In this document: piece by piece, positions 45,808-55,193 of the stretch
How positions within the stretch are numbered: the first letter of the stretch is position 1
Layout of the letters: every line of letters begins with the position of its first letter
NCBI GenBank assembly: GCA_963822095.1
Contig: CAWGGS010000025.1
Span: 1 to 64,000 of the forward strand
Reading direction: 5' to 3'
Source: CAWGGS01 sp963822095
GTDB lineage: Bacteria > Desulfobacterota > Desulfobulbia > Desulfobulbales > Desulfocapsaceae
DNA: 64,000 nucleotides
Program-made: the position numbers and the translations under genes
Notes under the pieces: model-generated
Seen by the model: only the letters and a program-made list of their open reading frames with translations
The model's database searches: none
Told to the model about the DNA's origin: nothing

Positions 45808-46410
45808 TCAGGCTACCGGGTTTACACTTTTGGTAAGCGATGCCCGGATTGCCTTTTCCAGCGCATCCCTCCCCTGTCCGGTCTTGGCTGAAAAAAGCAC
45901 TCTCTCTTCAGGGGTTATGCCATGGCCAGCATCGAGAATTTCTGCATTTTTCCTTCTTTCGTTGCCCGAGAGTTTATCTATTTTCGTATATACTGCAACA
46001 ATTTCTATGTGTTGTAGTCTCAACCAATTAATCAACTGGGAATCGAGGTCCTTGGGAGAATGACGTATATCCATAATCACCACAACACTTGCCAAGGTCT
46101 TGCGTGATTCCAGATACGTTGTGATAAGAGATTGCCACCCGAGTTGCATATCTCTACCGACTTTAGCATACCCATAACCAGGAAGATCGACGAAATAGAG
46201 GCCTATTCCAACCTGAAAGTAATTGAGCCCTTGGGTCTTTCCCGGGCGCCCGCTGACCTTGACGAGATTTTTCCGTCCCAATAACATATTGAGGCAACTT
46301 GATTTCCCTACATTTGATCTGCCCGCAAATGCCACCTCTGGAAAAGCAGGTTCAGGTAACTGTTTAAGACCGTGAACACTGAGCAAAAAATGTGGGTTTG
46401 ATAAATCCAT
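45808..46410 (-). CDS. engB: Ribosome biogenesis GTPase EngB (YihA/YsxC)
   Basis: The 200-aa protein is an EngB/YihA GTPase needed for large-subunit assembly. It has the P-loop in VAFAGRSNVGKSSCLN (about residues 26-41), G3 in FVDLPGYGYAKV (about residues 72-83), and G4 in VYTKIDKLSGNERRKN (about residues 138-153). Size is normal. Convergent with lepA, and upstream lies hisG on the same strand with 74 bp between. Confidence 0.93.
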   Translation of the reverse strand: MDLSNPHFLLSVHGLKQLPEPAFPEVAFAGRSNVGKSSCLNMLLGRKNLVKVSGRPGKTQGLNYFQVGIGLYFVDLPGYGYAKVGRDMQLGWQSLITTYLESRKTLASVVVIMDIRHSPKDLDSQLINWLRLQHIEIVAVYTKIDKLSGNERRKNAEILDAGHGITPEERVLFSAKTGQGRDALEKAIRASLTKSVNPVA

Positions 46411-46484
46411 TCCGTCTAGCCTAAAAATTTCATGGGAAAATTTACTACATGGTGGTTTCCATATGGTACTACATTTTCCTTTTT

Positions 46485-47357
46485 CTATATTACCTTGTTC
46501 AAGGCATACTCGATAATTCCCTCAGCTCCATGCTTTTTTAATTTTGGGATCAGGTCGCGAACCTGGTCCTCAGAAACAACGGTCTCAACCGAAAACCAAT
46601 CGGTCTGATAGAGATTGGCAATGGTCGGAGCGTTCAAACTCGGGAGCAAAGAAACCACCTCGTCAAGTCGTTTCTGGGGAACATTCATCTTAAGACCGAC
46701 AATCCGGTCCGCACTTAAGGCTCCCTGGAGCAACATCGCTATATTTTCAATTTTTTCACGCTTCCAGGGATCCGCCCAGGCATCTTTGTTAGCAATAAAC
46801 TGGGTATTGGATTCCATGAGCTCATGGATAATGCGAAGACCGTGGGCACGGATGGTGCTTTCCGTTTCCGTCACCTCCACTATGGCATCTGCTAGTCCGG
46901 AGACGACCTTTGCTTCTGTGGCACCCCATGAAAACTCAATATCTACATTGATCTTCTTTTGATCGAAAAAACGGCGGGTAACATTGACAAGCTCGGTCGC
47001 AATTTTCTTACCTTCCAGATCCTCGATGGTTTTGATATCAGAGTTGCCTGCAACTGCAATAATCCACCTGGTCGGCCTCCTGCTCACCTTTGAGTAAATC
47101 AGATCGCAGACAAGGACTGCCTCGGACTGGTTTTCCAAGGTCCAGTCCTTACCGGTAATACCTGCATCCAACATACCGCTTTCCACGTACCTCGACATCT
47201 CCTGTGGACGACATATTGAACAGGCAAGTTCAGGATCGTCTATTTCAGGGAAATAGTTTCTTGCCGTCGGTTTTATCATCCAGCCAGCACTTTCAAAGAG
47301 AGCGATTGTCGCTTTTTCAAGACTTCCTTTCGGAAGTCCAAGCTTTAATTGACTCAT
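46485..47357 (-). CDS. hisG: ATP phosphoribosyltransferase (long form)
   Basis: HisG joins ATP and PRPP in the first step of histidine synthesis. From the ATG at 47357 (preceded by GGTGGAG) the protein is 290 aa, the long form with its own C-terminal regulatory domain (after about residue 215), so no HisZ is needed. Motifs include LKLGLPKGSLEKATIALF, YVESGMLDAGITGKDW, and VVSGLADAIVEVTETEST, which binds PRPP. The frame opens at 47381, but the start at 47357 fits the family better. The hisI gene lies just upstream. Confidence 0.93.
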   Translation of the reverse strand: MSQLKLGLPKGSLEKATIALFESAGWMIKPTARNYFPEIDDPELACSICRPQEMSRYVESGMLDAGITGKDWTLENQSEAVLVCDLIYSKVSRRPTRWIIAVAGNSDIKTIEDLEGKKIATELVNVTRRFFDQKKINVDIEFSWGATEAKVVSGLADAIVEVTETESTIRAHGLRIIHELMESNTQFIANKDAWADPWKREKIENIAMLLQGALSADRIVGLKMNVPQKRLDEVVSLLPSLNAPTIANLYQTDWFSVETVVSEDQVRDLIPKLKKHGAEGIIEYALNKVI

Positions 47358-47408
47358 TTTAATACTCCACCCTATATTCAAATTTTACTTTTTTGTACCA
47401 ATCGAAAA

Positions 47409-47795
47409 TCATTTATTTTTTCCATAGACTCTTTCCGGATCGAAAACCTTTTCTCCCGATATTATCAAGTCTTCTCCTTCAACCCGGCGATAAAAACAGG
47501 TGCGATATCCTGTATGACACGCAGCCCCTCCAATCTGTTCAACTTGAAAAACAACGGTATCTTGATCGCAATCGACCAAAATATCATGCACAATCTGTAT
47601 ATTGCCGGAAGATTCCCCTTTCAGCCATATCGTATTCCTCGATCTGCTCCAATAATGGGCTTTCCCCGTTTTAAGCGTCATTTCCCAGGAATTGCGGTTG
47701 ATATAGGCCAGCATCAGTATTTCACCTGTTTTGTATTCTTGAACAATAGCTGGGATTAAATTGTCCGCACTTTTTGAAAAATCTAATTGTATCAT
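47409..47795 (-). CDS. hisI: Phosphoribosyl-AMP cyclohydrolase
   Basis: HisI opens the adenine ring of phosphoribosyl-AMP in step three of histidine synthesis. The 128-aa protein lacks the HisE domain, so it is the single-function form. Conserved parts are ILMLAYINRNSWEMTLKTG, HYWSRSRNTIWLKGESSGN, the zinc and magnesium motif DCDQDTVVFQVEQ, and ACHTGYRTCFYR with two Cys ligands. It sits immediately upstream of hisG on the same strand with about 50 bp between, probably one operon. Confidence 0.93.
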   Translation of the reverse strand: MIQLDFSKSADNLIPAIVQEYKTGEILMLAYINRNSWEMTLKTGKAHYWSRSRNTIWLKGESSGNIQIVHDILVDCDQDTVVFQVEQIGGAACHTGYRTCFYRRVEGEDLIISGEKVFDPERVYGKNK

Positions 47796-48224
47796 TTTAT
47801 ATCTTTTAATTTCAATTTATTACGGCAAAGAACTGGATCAAAACAGACTGGGCACAACGAATATTAAAATTCAATACTTCAATATCACAAAGAAGGTGTC
47901 TGGCAAAGAACTTTTGTATAGAGGGTTGTACTTTATACAGGCAAGATGTTTTGTCAAGGTAAGTGTCTATTGAATATCATGTATTACCTTACCTTAATTT
48001 AGGTTGATATTATTAAAATATCCGTTGCATGACAAAGCAAATTTTGTCCTCGGTTACAGACTCTCTGATAAAGCCACTTTTTTTTGATTAGAAAATTAAG
48101 ATATCGAAAAAACGTTGCCATTGTAGTATTTACATCACCTCTGTTGTAAAGTGTAATGTTGCAGGATAGCATGGGGCAAAGTTCGTTGAAGGATTGGTGG
48201 AATTTAAGCAAAGGAGTCGCAAGA
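47796..48224. other. Divergent intergenic region between hisI and the FKBP gene
   Basis: These 429 AT-rich bases should carry the promoters of both genes. The only structure I see is an 8-bp inverted repeat (AAGGTAAG at 47956-47963 with CTTACCTT at 47988-47995) with a 24-base loop. No gene is supported. Confidence 0.4.
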
Positions 48225-48680
48225 ATGAAATATGTTGAGGAAAAAGATACTGTTACGATTACATATATTGGAAAATTGGAAAACGGTGAGATATTTGCTA
48301 ATGTCACTGACGAACAACCGTTTGTCCTTGTATTGGGACAAGAACAAGTCCCTCCGACTTTGGAAAATGCGCTCATCGGTATGGCAATCGGCCAGACGAA
48401 AAGCATCCGTCTCGGCCCGGATGAGGGTTATGGCCCAAGACGAAAAGATCTGTTGCACACACTAAACCGCAATTCGATCAATAAGCAAATTGATCCAAAA
48501 CCTGGAATTATTCTCTCATTTTCCATAGAAACCGACGGACAAGAGCACAAGATCCCGGCCACAATTATCGAGGTCAATGACGATACCATTGTGGTCGATT
48601 ACAACCATCCTCTTTCAGGACACCATCTTATCTACGATATAAAAGTCACAGATATCGATAAACACTTGGAACCAAAATAA
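48225..48680 (+). CDS. FKBP-type peptidyl-prolyl isomerase (SlyD-like)
   Basis: The protein (151 aa) has the SlyD layout: an FKBP domain split by an insert-in-flap domain. Visible parts are VTITYIGKLENGEIF, FVLVLGQEQVPPTLENALIGM (in two parts), RLGPDEGYGPRR and DYNHPLSGHHLIYDIKV. It should act as a cytoplasmic folding helper. There is no His-rich metal-binding tail. The frame opens at 48156, but an AAGGAG 8 bases before the ATG at 48225 decides the start. Confidence 0.9.
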   Translation: MKYVEEKDTVTITYIGKLENGEIFANVTDEQPFVLVLGQEQVPPTLENALIGMAIGQTKSIRLGPDEGYGPRRKDLLHTLNRNSINKQIDPKPGIILSFSIETDGQEHKIPATIIEVNDDTIVVDYNHPLSGHHLIYDIKVTDIDKHLEPK

Positions 48681-48840
48681 GGTCTTTGAAATACAATATT
48701 TATAAAGGCATCCAATCCCTTTTCAATCAGCCTCTCTTTTATCTCTTCATTACAAAAAATTCCCTGTACATTCAAGTAGCCATAAGTATAAAATGGACTA
48801 AGTAAACTTCGATTTAACCTAATCTGGAGGAGTTTTTTAC

Positions 48841-49482
48841 ATGCAGATAGAAGATGATGAAATTTTACAGGGATTCATTGAAGAGTCATTGGAGCATCTG
48901 GCTGATATTGAAAATGATCTTCTTGCAATTGAAGAAGCAGGAGAAAACATAGATGAAGACCTGGTGAATAAGGTCTTCCGGGCGGCGCACTCCATTAAAG
49001 GGGGAGCCGGTTTTATGGGGCTTACCGTAATTCAGGAACTCTCCCATGCCATGGAAAACGTTCTCGGCATGATTCGGGGCAAAAAACTGGTTCCAAACCC
49101 TGATATTATAAATGTGCTTCTCCTTGCTGCCGACCAACTTCAAAAGATGGTAGAAGACGTTCAGTCGAGCAATGATGTTGATGTCACAGAGCATATAATA
49201 CCACTCAACTCAATTACGGAAACAAAAACGGTACCGGGTGGGCAGGCCTCTCACAAAGCGTCACCAGCCAAACCGGAGAAAACAGTCAAGGCAAAATCCA
49301 AGCCGGAACCGGAGCCCGAAATAGAACCTGAACTTGAATCTGAAGCTGACACACCTCCTGATTATGACCTCAGAGAAGAACCGGACCTTGAGGAAGAAAT
49401 ACCACCACAGGCTGAACCGGTGGCAATGAACGTATCAAAGCCTTCCAAATCACCCAAAGAGAGAAAGTTCTTCAGCCGGTGA
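48841..49482 (+). CDS. cheA: CheA histidine kinase, 5' part (HPt domain), frame-disrupted
   Basis: This 213-aa part carries the HPt (P1) domain with phosphoacceptor His50 in FRAAHSIKGGAGFMGL, then a long acidic linker. It ends early at a TGA (49480-49482), while the rest of CheA continues in the +1 frame (see next entry). A GGAGGAG site precedes the ATG. As the first gene of cheA-cheW-cheB-cheR-rr it should supply the kinase. Without a frameshift in the RNA or an error in the sequence, the protein would lack its dimerisation, kinase and receptor-coupling domains. Confidence 0.85.
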   Translation: MQIEDDEILQGFIEESLEHLADIENDLLAIEEAGENIDEDLVNKVFRAAHSIKGGAGFMGLTVIQELSHAMENVLGMIRGKKLVPNPDIINVLLLAADQLQKMVEDVQSSNDVDVTEHIIPLNSITETKTVPGGQASHKASPAKPEKTVKAKSKPEPEPEIEPELESEADTPPDYDLREEPDLEEEIPPQAEPVAMNVSKPSKSPKERKFFSR

Positions 49483-49534
49483 CTCCGCAGCGAGCCGACC
49501 GCAACAAAAGGTTGAGACATCAATCAGAGTTCAT

Positions 49535-51748
49535 GTGAGTCTTCTCGATCAATTGATGACTCTAGCAGGAGAGCTCGTCTTGAGCAGAAATCAGCTCTTG
49601 CAGACCATTGGTTCGGAAGGATTTCGTAATGCCGAAGGAGTCGGACAGCGTATTGATCTCATCACCTCGGAACTTCAAGAAGCCATCATGCTCACCCGCA
49701 TGCAGCCAATCGGTAATGTTTTTAACAAGTTCCCACGGGTTGTCCGAGATTTGTCTGGCAAGCTCAATAAAAATATTGATCTCACGATCGTTGGCAAAGA
49801 TGTTGAACTCGATAAAACGATTATCGAGGCAATTAATGATCCGCTTACTCATCTGGTCCGTAATTCCGTTGATCATGGTATCGAATTACCTCGTGAAAGA
49901 AAAAGTTTAGGCAAACCGGAAGTCGGATTGATTATCTTAAAAGCGTATCACGAGGCGGGGCAGGTAGTAATCGAAATCGGCGATGACGGAAAAGGCTTAG
50001 ATGGAGAAGCGCTGGCTGCAAGCGCCATCAATAAGGGGCTTATCACCACCGAACAAGCCCAAATCATGTCCGACAAAGAAAAAGTCAACCTGATCTTCCT
50101 TCCGGGATTCTCTACTGCAAAACAGGTAACCGATGTTTCCGGTAGAGGAGTTGGAATGGATGTGGTCAAAACCAACCTCGATCAGCTTGGTGGCAACGTC
50201 GATATTATTTCCGAAGTCGGACACGGGACGACAATATCGATCAAACTTCCTTTGACTTTGGCGATTATTCCCTGTCAAATCATTATGATGGGAGGAGAAA
50301 GGTATGCCATCCCGCAGGTCAACCTGGAAGAACTTCTTCGAATCCCAGCCAGTCAGGTTAAGGATCGCATAGAAAGGGTTGGCAATGCCGAAGTTGTCCG
50401 GTTACGCGGGAACCTCCTGCCCCTTATACGCCTATCAGATATCTTGGGGGTAGAACGAACATATTGGGATCCGACTGACAATTCTTTAAAAAACGACAGA
50501 AGAACAATGATATCGGACCGTCGAGGACTTTCTTCTCCTGCGTTTTATGCTGAAAAACAGGAACAAGGGGAGACAGAAGCACCTGATAACAGAAAGTTGC
50601 CTCAACGGGAATCTGATGATAGAAGGACTTCACCTACCTCTGCCTTGAATATAGTAGTCGTTTCGACCGGGGCAATGAAATACGGTCTTATCGTCGATCG
50701 CCTCCAAGATTCAGAAGAGATCGTAATCAAACCTTTGGGACGACATTTACAACACTGTAAAGGATATGCCGGAGCAACAATCATGGGAGACGGTCGCATT
50801 GCCTTGATACTTGATGTCAGCAATATTGCCAGGATGGCACGTCTCACCTCCATTGAGGGTACTGACAGAGCCCATGAGCTTGCCCAGGTCCAGGAGGACG
50901 CAAAAAAAGCTGGAAAAGATAAACAAGCACTTCTCATTTTCCGTAGCTCCGAAGAAGAACAATTTGCTGTTCCCCTTAACCAGGTAGAACGTATAGAAAA
51001 GATAAAACGTTCAGATATTGAGGATCTGGGAGGAAAACGTGTCATGCAGTATCGAGAAGGAAGTCTTTCCCTTATCTGTATCGATGATGTTGCCTCAGTG
51101 CAGCCACTTGCCGACCATGACGATCTTCTTGTTGTTGTGTTCCATATCGCCTCTCGACTTGTTGGACTTCTTGCCATCGGTCCTATTGATGCAATTGAAA
51201 TTATAGCTGATATAGATGGCGTCACCCTACAGCAGCCGGGTATCATGGGTTCAACAATTATAGGAAAACATACCACCATGCTGGTAAATGTTTTTGAACT
51301 GGTCCAGACTCTTTATCCAGAATGGTTCGCAAACAAAGAAGTCTTTGAGAGAAGTGAAAAAACAGCCGACACTCGGCCTACTATTCTTATTGCAGAGGAT
51401 TCCAACTTTTTCAGGAACCAGGTTAAAGGATATATGAAAGAAGCCGGTTACAATGTCATTGAAGGTGAAGACGGAGTGGTGGCCTGGAATCTTCTTCAAG
51501 AAAACGCCGATCTTGTTTCCATGGTCGTAACCGATATCGAAATGCCGAACATGAATGGTTTTGAACTTACCCAGACAATCCGCCAGGATTCTCGTTTTTC
51601 AGAATTACCCGTCATTGCCTTGACGACTCTCGCTGGAGAAGAGGATGTCGCCATGGGTAAAGCGGTCGGGGTCAACGAATATCACGTCAAGCTGGACAAG
51701 GAAAGATTGATGGCATGTGTGCATGATTACATGAAGAGAATGCACTGA
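49535..51748 (+). CDS. cheA: CheA histidine kinase, 3' part (dimerisation, kinase, two CheW-like domains, receiver)
   Basis: This frame carries the remaining CheA domains: dimerisation (SLLDQLMTLAGELVL to about residue 60), ATPase (HLVRNSVDHGIE, IGDDGKGLD, GRGVGMDVV), a first CheW-like domain (about 240-410, with an unusual charged insert), a second CheW-like domain (about 455-590) and a C-terminal receiver (about 612-735) with phosphoacceptor Asp in VVTDIEMPNMNG. The frame is open further upstream to about 49442 and reads sensibly there (VETSIRVHV before the first Met-like codon), so this is not an independent gene with its own start: the GTG at 49535 is only the first start-like codon. It is the second half of the disrupted cheA. 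Confidence 0.9.
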   Translation: MSLLDQLMTLAGELVLSRNQLLQTIGSEGFRNAEGVGQRIDLITSELQEAIMLTRMQPIGNVFNKFPRVVRDLSGKLNKNIDLTIVGKDVELDKTIIEAINDPLTHLVRNSVDHGIELPRERKSLGKPEVGLIILKAYHEAGQVVIEIGDDGKGLDGEALAASAINKGLITTEQAQIMSDKEKVNLIFLPGFSTAKQVTDVSGRGVGMDVVKTNLDQLGGNVDIISEVGHGTTISIKLPLTLAIIPCQIIMMGGERYAIPQVNLEELLRIPASQVKDRIERVGNAEVVRLRGNLLPLIRLSDILGVERTYWDPTDNSLKNDRRTMISDRRGLSSPAFYAEKQEQGETEAPDNRKLPQRESDDRRTSPTSALNIVVVSTGAMKYGLIVDRLQDSEEIVIKPLGRHLQHCKGYAGATIMGDGRIALILDVSNIARMARLTSIEGTDRAHELAQVQEDAKKAGKDKQALLIFRSSEEEQFAVPLNQVERIEKIKRSDIEDLGGKRVMQYREGSLSLICIDDVASVQPLADHDDLLVVVFHIASRLVGLLAIGPIDAIEIIADIDGVTLQQPGIMGSTIIGKHTTMLVNVFELVQTLYPEWFANKEVFERSEKTADTRPTILIAEDSNFFRNQVKGYMKEAGYNVIEGEDGVVAWNLLQENADLVSMVVTDIEMPNMNGFELTQTIRQDSRFSELPVIALTTLAGEEDVAMGKAVGVNEYHVKLDKERLMACVHDYMKRMH

Positions 51749-51923
51749 GATCGACGATATCTGTAATGGGATCACTGCTGATGTGGATTCGGCCAATTTT
51801 AGGTTGACGCAGGAATGCCTCCATTTAGAAAAGGGAAACATTTCCTCGCGAAATAACGTACCCATTAAAAAGAAAATCATTTCACTATCATTAAATTTCC
51901 AACATTTTCCCAAAGGATAGGGT

Positions 51924-52379
51924 ATGAAAAAGGATACAGTTGCAACCGATAAGAAAATAGTTGAGTTGGCTACATTTTATGTTGGGAATGGACTCTGTGG
52001 TATGGACATCCTGAAAGTTCAGGAGATCAATAAAATCATGCAGATGACCAAAGTCCCCCAAGCCCCTGATTATGTTATGGGCATCCTGAACCTCAGAGGA
52101 CAAATCGTGACCATTATTGACCTTGGGAAAAAACTTGGACTTGGAGATACCGAAACAACAGATGATCCTCGCAATATCATAGTCAATTCATCAGGTGGTC
52201 ATGTGGGGCTTCTGGTAAAGAGAATCGGGGATGTCGTTGCAGCTGACATGTCAAAACTCGAACGTCCACCAGCCAACATGAGCGGTATCCAGGGTGACTT
52301 TTTCACCGGAGTCTATAAAACCAAAACCAACCTGATCGGCATACTGGACGTTGATAAGGTTCTGAAAATAGACGATTGA
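51924..52379 (+). CDS. cheW: Chemotaxis adaptor CheW
   Basis: The 151-aa protein is a single CheW domain that links CheA to chemoreceptors. It has LATFYVGNGLCGMDILKVQE at the start, MTKVPQAPDYVMGILNLRGQ near residue 40-60 and VGLLVKRIGDVVAA near residue 95. An AAGGATAGGG site precedes the ATG. It follows cheA by 175 bp and precedes cheB by 7 bp. No chemoreceptor gene is in the window. Confidence 0.92.
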   Translation: MKKDTVATDKKIVELATFYVGNGLCGMDILKVQEINKIMQMTKVPQAPDYVMGILNLRGQIVTIIDLGKKLGLGDTETTDDPRNIIVNSSGGHVGLLVKRIGDVVAADMSKLERPPANMSGIQGDFFTGVYKTKTNLIGILDVDKVLKIDD

Positions 52380-52386
52380 ACAGCAT

Positions 52387-53514
52387 ATGTTTATTAAATC
52401 AAAACTTAGGGTACTTGTGGTTGACGATACTATTGTCTACCGAAAAACAGTATCCGACATCATGGAAGAATTGCCCGAGGTTGAGCTGGTCGGTGTCGCC
52501 CACAACGGCAAGATTGCGATGTCTAAAATCGCGTCTTTAAAACCGGACCTCATCACCCTCGATATTGAAATGCCTGAAATGAATGGCCTTGAGGTTTTGG
52601 CCGAGTTACAAAACAAACGGTTGGCTGTTGGAGCAATCATGCTTTCCACCCTGACAGCGGATGGCAGTGACATGACGATGAAGGCATTGGAGCTTGGTGC
52701 CTTCGATTTCATCCTCAAACCCCAGGCGAGAAATCTGGCAGAAGGTAAGAGTGAAATCAAACGCCTTATCCATCCCATGATCAAGGCATTCGCCAGGTCC
52801 AAGATTGCCTCTTCCTTACTCGGCAATAAAAATATATCCAAAAGAATTTTCTCCAGTTCCGTAAAAACCGGTGTTGCTTCTCCTGCTTCAACCCAAATAA
52901 AGCACAAACCTTCGGTGTCTCTTAGAAGAGGAAAGTCGGAAATCGTAACCATCGGTATTTCAACGGGTGGTCCGAATGCCCTTAATCAATTATTGCCTCA
53001 ACTCCCCGGGGATCTCGGGGTACCCATCGTAATTGTTCAACATATGCCTCCCATTTTCACGAAATCTTTAGCTCAAAGTCTCGACAAAAAATGCGCTCTA
53101 AAAGTTAAGGAAGCACAAGATCATGAACTCCTTGCCGACAACGTTATCTACATCGCGCCAGGGGGAAAACAAATGAAACTCATGGCAAGTAATGATGGAA
53201 AAAATAGATTAATCAAGATCACCAATGATCCACCGGAAAACTCCTGCAAGCCATCAGTTGACTATCTTTTCAGATCCGTTGGAGATTACTATGTGGGCCG
53301 TTCAACAGCCGTAATCATGACCGGAATGGGATCAGACGGCACGAAAGGACTTGAGACTTTAAAAGAAAAGGGTTCTTACATCATAGCGCAAAATGAAGAT
53401 ACATGTGTTGTCTACGGCATGCCGAAAGCACCGATTGAACAAGGCTTGGCAGACATTGTCGCTCCATTGAATAAAATTGCACATGAAATTGTAAAATCAG
53501 TACGCTTTTTCTAA
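52387..53514 (+). CDS. cheB: Chemotaxis protein-glutamate methylesterase CheB
   Basis: CheB removes methyl groups from (and deamidates) chemoreceptors. The 375-aa protein has a receiver domain with phosphoacceptor Asp59 (LITLDIEMPEMNG), then a linker to about residue 180, then the esterase domain with the catalytic Ser in IGISTGGPNALNQLLPQL, His in VQHMPPIFTKSLA, and Asp near the MTGMGSDGTKGLE motif. It follows cheW by 7 bp and precedes cheR by 58 bp. Confidence 0.93.
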   Translation: MFIKSKLRVLVVDDTIVYRKTVSDIMEELPEVELVGVAHNGKIAMSKIASLKPDLITLDIEMPEMNGLEVLAELQNKRLAVGAIMLSTLTADGSDMTMKALELGAFDFILKPQARNLAEGKSEIKRLIHPMIKAFARSKIASSLLGNKNISKRIFSSSVKTGVASPASTQIKHKPSVSLRRGKSEIVTIGISTGGPNALNQLLPQLPGDLGVPIVIVQHMPPIFTKSLAQSLDKKCALKVKEAQDHELLADNVIYIAPGGKQMKLMASNDGKNRLIKITNDPPENSCKPSVDYLFRSVGDYYVGRSTAVIMTGMGSDGTKGLETLKEKGSYIIAQNEDTCVVYGMPKAPIEQGLADIVAPLNKIAHEIVKSVRFF

Positions 53515-53572
53515 ATATTCATGGATTTCCCTGATCTATTTTTTTTTACAAATCGGTTTTTCTTAAATACGT

Positions 53573-54412
53573 ATGCTAAAAATAGCCCCTACCGAACTTA
53601 AATTATTTTCTCAATATATCTATGATATTTCGGGGATATTCTTAGACGAGAGCAAATCGTATCTCTTTGAAACCCGCTTGAGTACCATCGCTGAGGAATT
53701 CGGATGTCCCTCCTACCAGGATCTTTACACCAAGGCTCGAAAAGATCCTAAAAAAGTCATCGAACGGCATATCGTCGATGCTATTTCTACCAATGAAACC
53801 CTTTTTTTTAGAGACAAAGGTCCCTTCGAACTCTTACGTCATAAAATATTACCAGAAATTATAGATAAAAGAACGCCATCATCATCTTCCTTGAAAACCA
53901 GCTTACGAATATGGAGCGCAGCTGCTTCTACAGGGCAAGAACTGTATTCGATCGCAATTGTCATAAGAGAACTTCTCCAAAACCTCTCCCGCTACAACAT
54001 CAATCTCTTAGGGACAGACATATCGGATACCGCTATTTCCCAAGCCAGTTACGGTAAGTACAACAAATTTGAAATTGATCGAGGACTTCCTCCAAATCAG
54101 CTACAACGTTATTTCACACTTTTTGGGGATACTTGGAAAATAAAGGATGAGATTAGAGCTATGGTTAATTTTAAAAAATTCAACCTGATGATGCCCTTTT
54201 CATCCCTTGGTAAATTCGATATTATTTTTTGTAGAAATGTTGCTATATATTTTACTTTTCAGGACCGAAAAAAACTATTCAACAAGATCGCCGACAGTCT
54301 TGCAGATGATGGGTATTTGATCATAGGCTCCACAGAATCACTTACCGGTGTATGTCCGCGTTTTGTCCCCAAGAAACATCTCAAGTCTATATTTTATCAA
54401 AAAAAGGTGTGA
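53573..54412 (+). CDS. cheR: Chemotaxis protein methyltransferase CheR
   Basis: CheR methylates chemoreceptor Glu residues using S-adenosylmethionine. The 279-aa protein has the N-terminal helical domain (FSQYIYDISGIFLDESKSYL) and the SAM-binding domain with RIWSAAASTGQELYSIA near residue 111, NLLGTDISDTAISQA near residue 144, and FDIIFCRNVAIYF near residue 220. It is part of the chemotaxis operon, 58 bp after cheB. Confidence 0.92.
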   Translation: MLKIAPTELKLFSQYIYDISGIFLDESKSYLFETRLSTIAEEFGCPSYQDLYTKARKDPKKVIERHIVDAISTNETLFFRDKGPFELLRHKILPEIIDKRTPSSSSLKTSLRIWSAAASTGQELYSIAIVIRELLQNLSRYNINLLGTDISDTAISQASYGKYNKFEIDRGLPPNQLQRYFTLFGDTWKIKDEIRAMVNFKKFNLMMPFSSLGKFDIIFCRNVAIYFTFQDRKKLFNKIADSLADDGYLIIGSTESLTGVCPRFVPKKHLKSIFYQKKV

Positions 54413-54531
54413 CTTGGCTCAACTCCATTGACAGAGAATCTGATGAAGGCACATGAAGCGATATACAAAATACGAAGAATTCTCTCACAGCATCTGCACT
54501 ATTTTTTTTGATTGATGAATAAGAGGCAAAC

Positions 54532-55107
54532 ATGAAGAATCTTACAATTCTCGTTGTTGACGATGACCCGGTCATCAGAAGATTGCTCCAGCAGAGATTA
54601 ACTAAAAGTGGCTATCAAACGCTCATTGCAGCAGATGGGTATAAGGCAGAATCTGTTTTAAAAAAGAAACATATCGATGTCGTGCTCACGGATTTGATGA
54701 TGCCGGGAGAAATTGGAGGAATAGAGGTTCTCGAGATTGCCAAAACCATACGCAATACTATTGAAGTTATTCTGATCACGGCACATTCATCGATAGATAC
54801 GGCTGTCAAAGCGATGAAAAAGGGGGCCACCGATTACTTAGAAAAGCCCATCAATTTCGACGAACTTTTCATGCGCCTCGATAAAATCGCAAATATGCAG
54901 ACAATGTTCAGAAGTGCACAAGAACTCCAGCATGCGATGGATATTACCGAGCACGCTGCGGCCGAAACCATCCAAGCCCTTGAGATGAGGACAGCCAGAC
55001 TCCATGAAGCGTTGGATGACGTGGAGAATATTCTTCGCAGCAGTCATCATCCGGAAGACGTACGGATCCGTTCAGCCCTCAACAAAATATCAAGTATCGA
55101 TAAATAA
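54532..55107 (+). CDS. Response regulator with C-terminal coiled coil
   Basis: The 191-aa protein has a receiver domain with acidic pair VVDDDPVIRR, phosphoacceptor Asp54 in VVLTDLMMPGE, Thr/Ser in LITAHSS and Lys in YLEKPINF. The last 70 residues are alpha-helical and charged (AEETIQALEMRTARLHEAL-type), probably a coiled coil for oligomerisation or partner binding. There is no DNA-binding domain. GAGGC precedes the ATG. As the last gene of the chemotaxis operon it is likely the output partner of CheA. Confidence 0.82.
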   Translation: MKNLTILVVDDDPVIRRLLQQRLTKSGYQTLIAADGYKAESVLKKKHIDVVLTDLMMPGEIGGIEVLEIAKTIRNTIEVILITAHSSIDTAVKAMKKGATDYLEKPINFDELFMRLDKIANMQTMFRSAQELQHAMDITEHAAAETIQALEMRTARLHEALDDVENILRSSHHPEDVRIRSALNKISSIDK

Positions 55108-55193
55108 TCCTTGGAGAAGCAGAAGGTTAGAGAGCCCGACTGTTCTTCCGGCAGGTTAACCACAAAATCGTTTTCAAATGTACTGAAACTGTA

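Noticed and set aside
47956..47995. Inverted repeat AAGGTAAG/CTTACCTT upstream of hisI as an operator or terminator
   Set aside because: The loop is 24 bases, there is no T-run and the flanking genes are divergent, so no function fits well.
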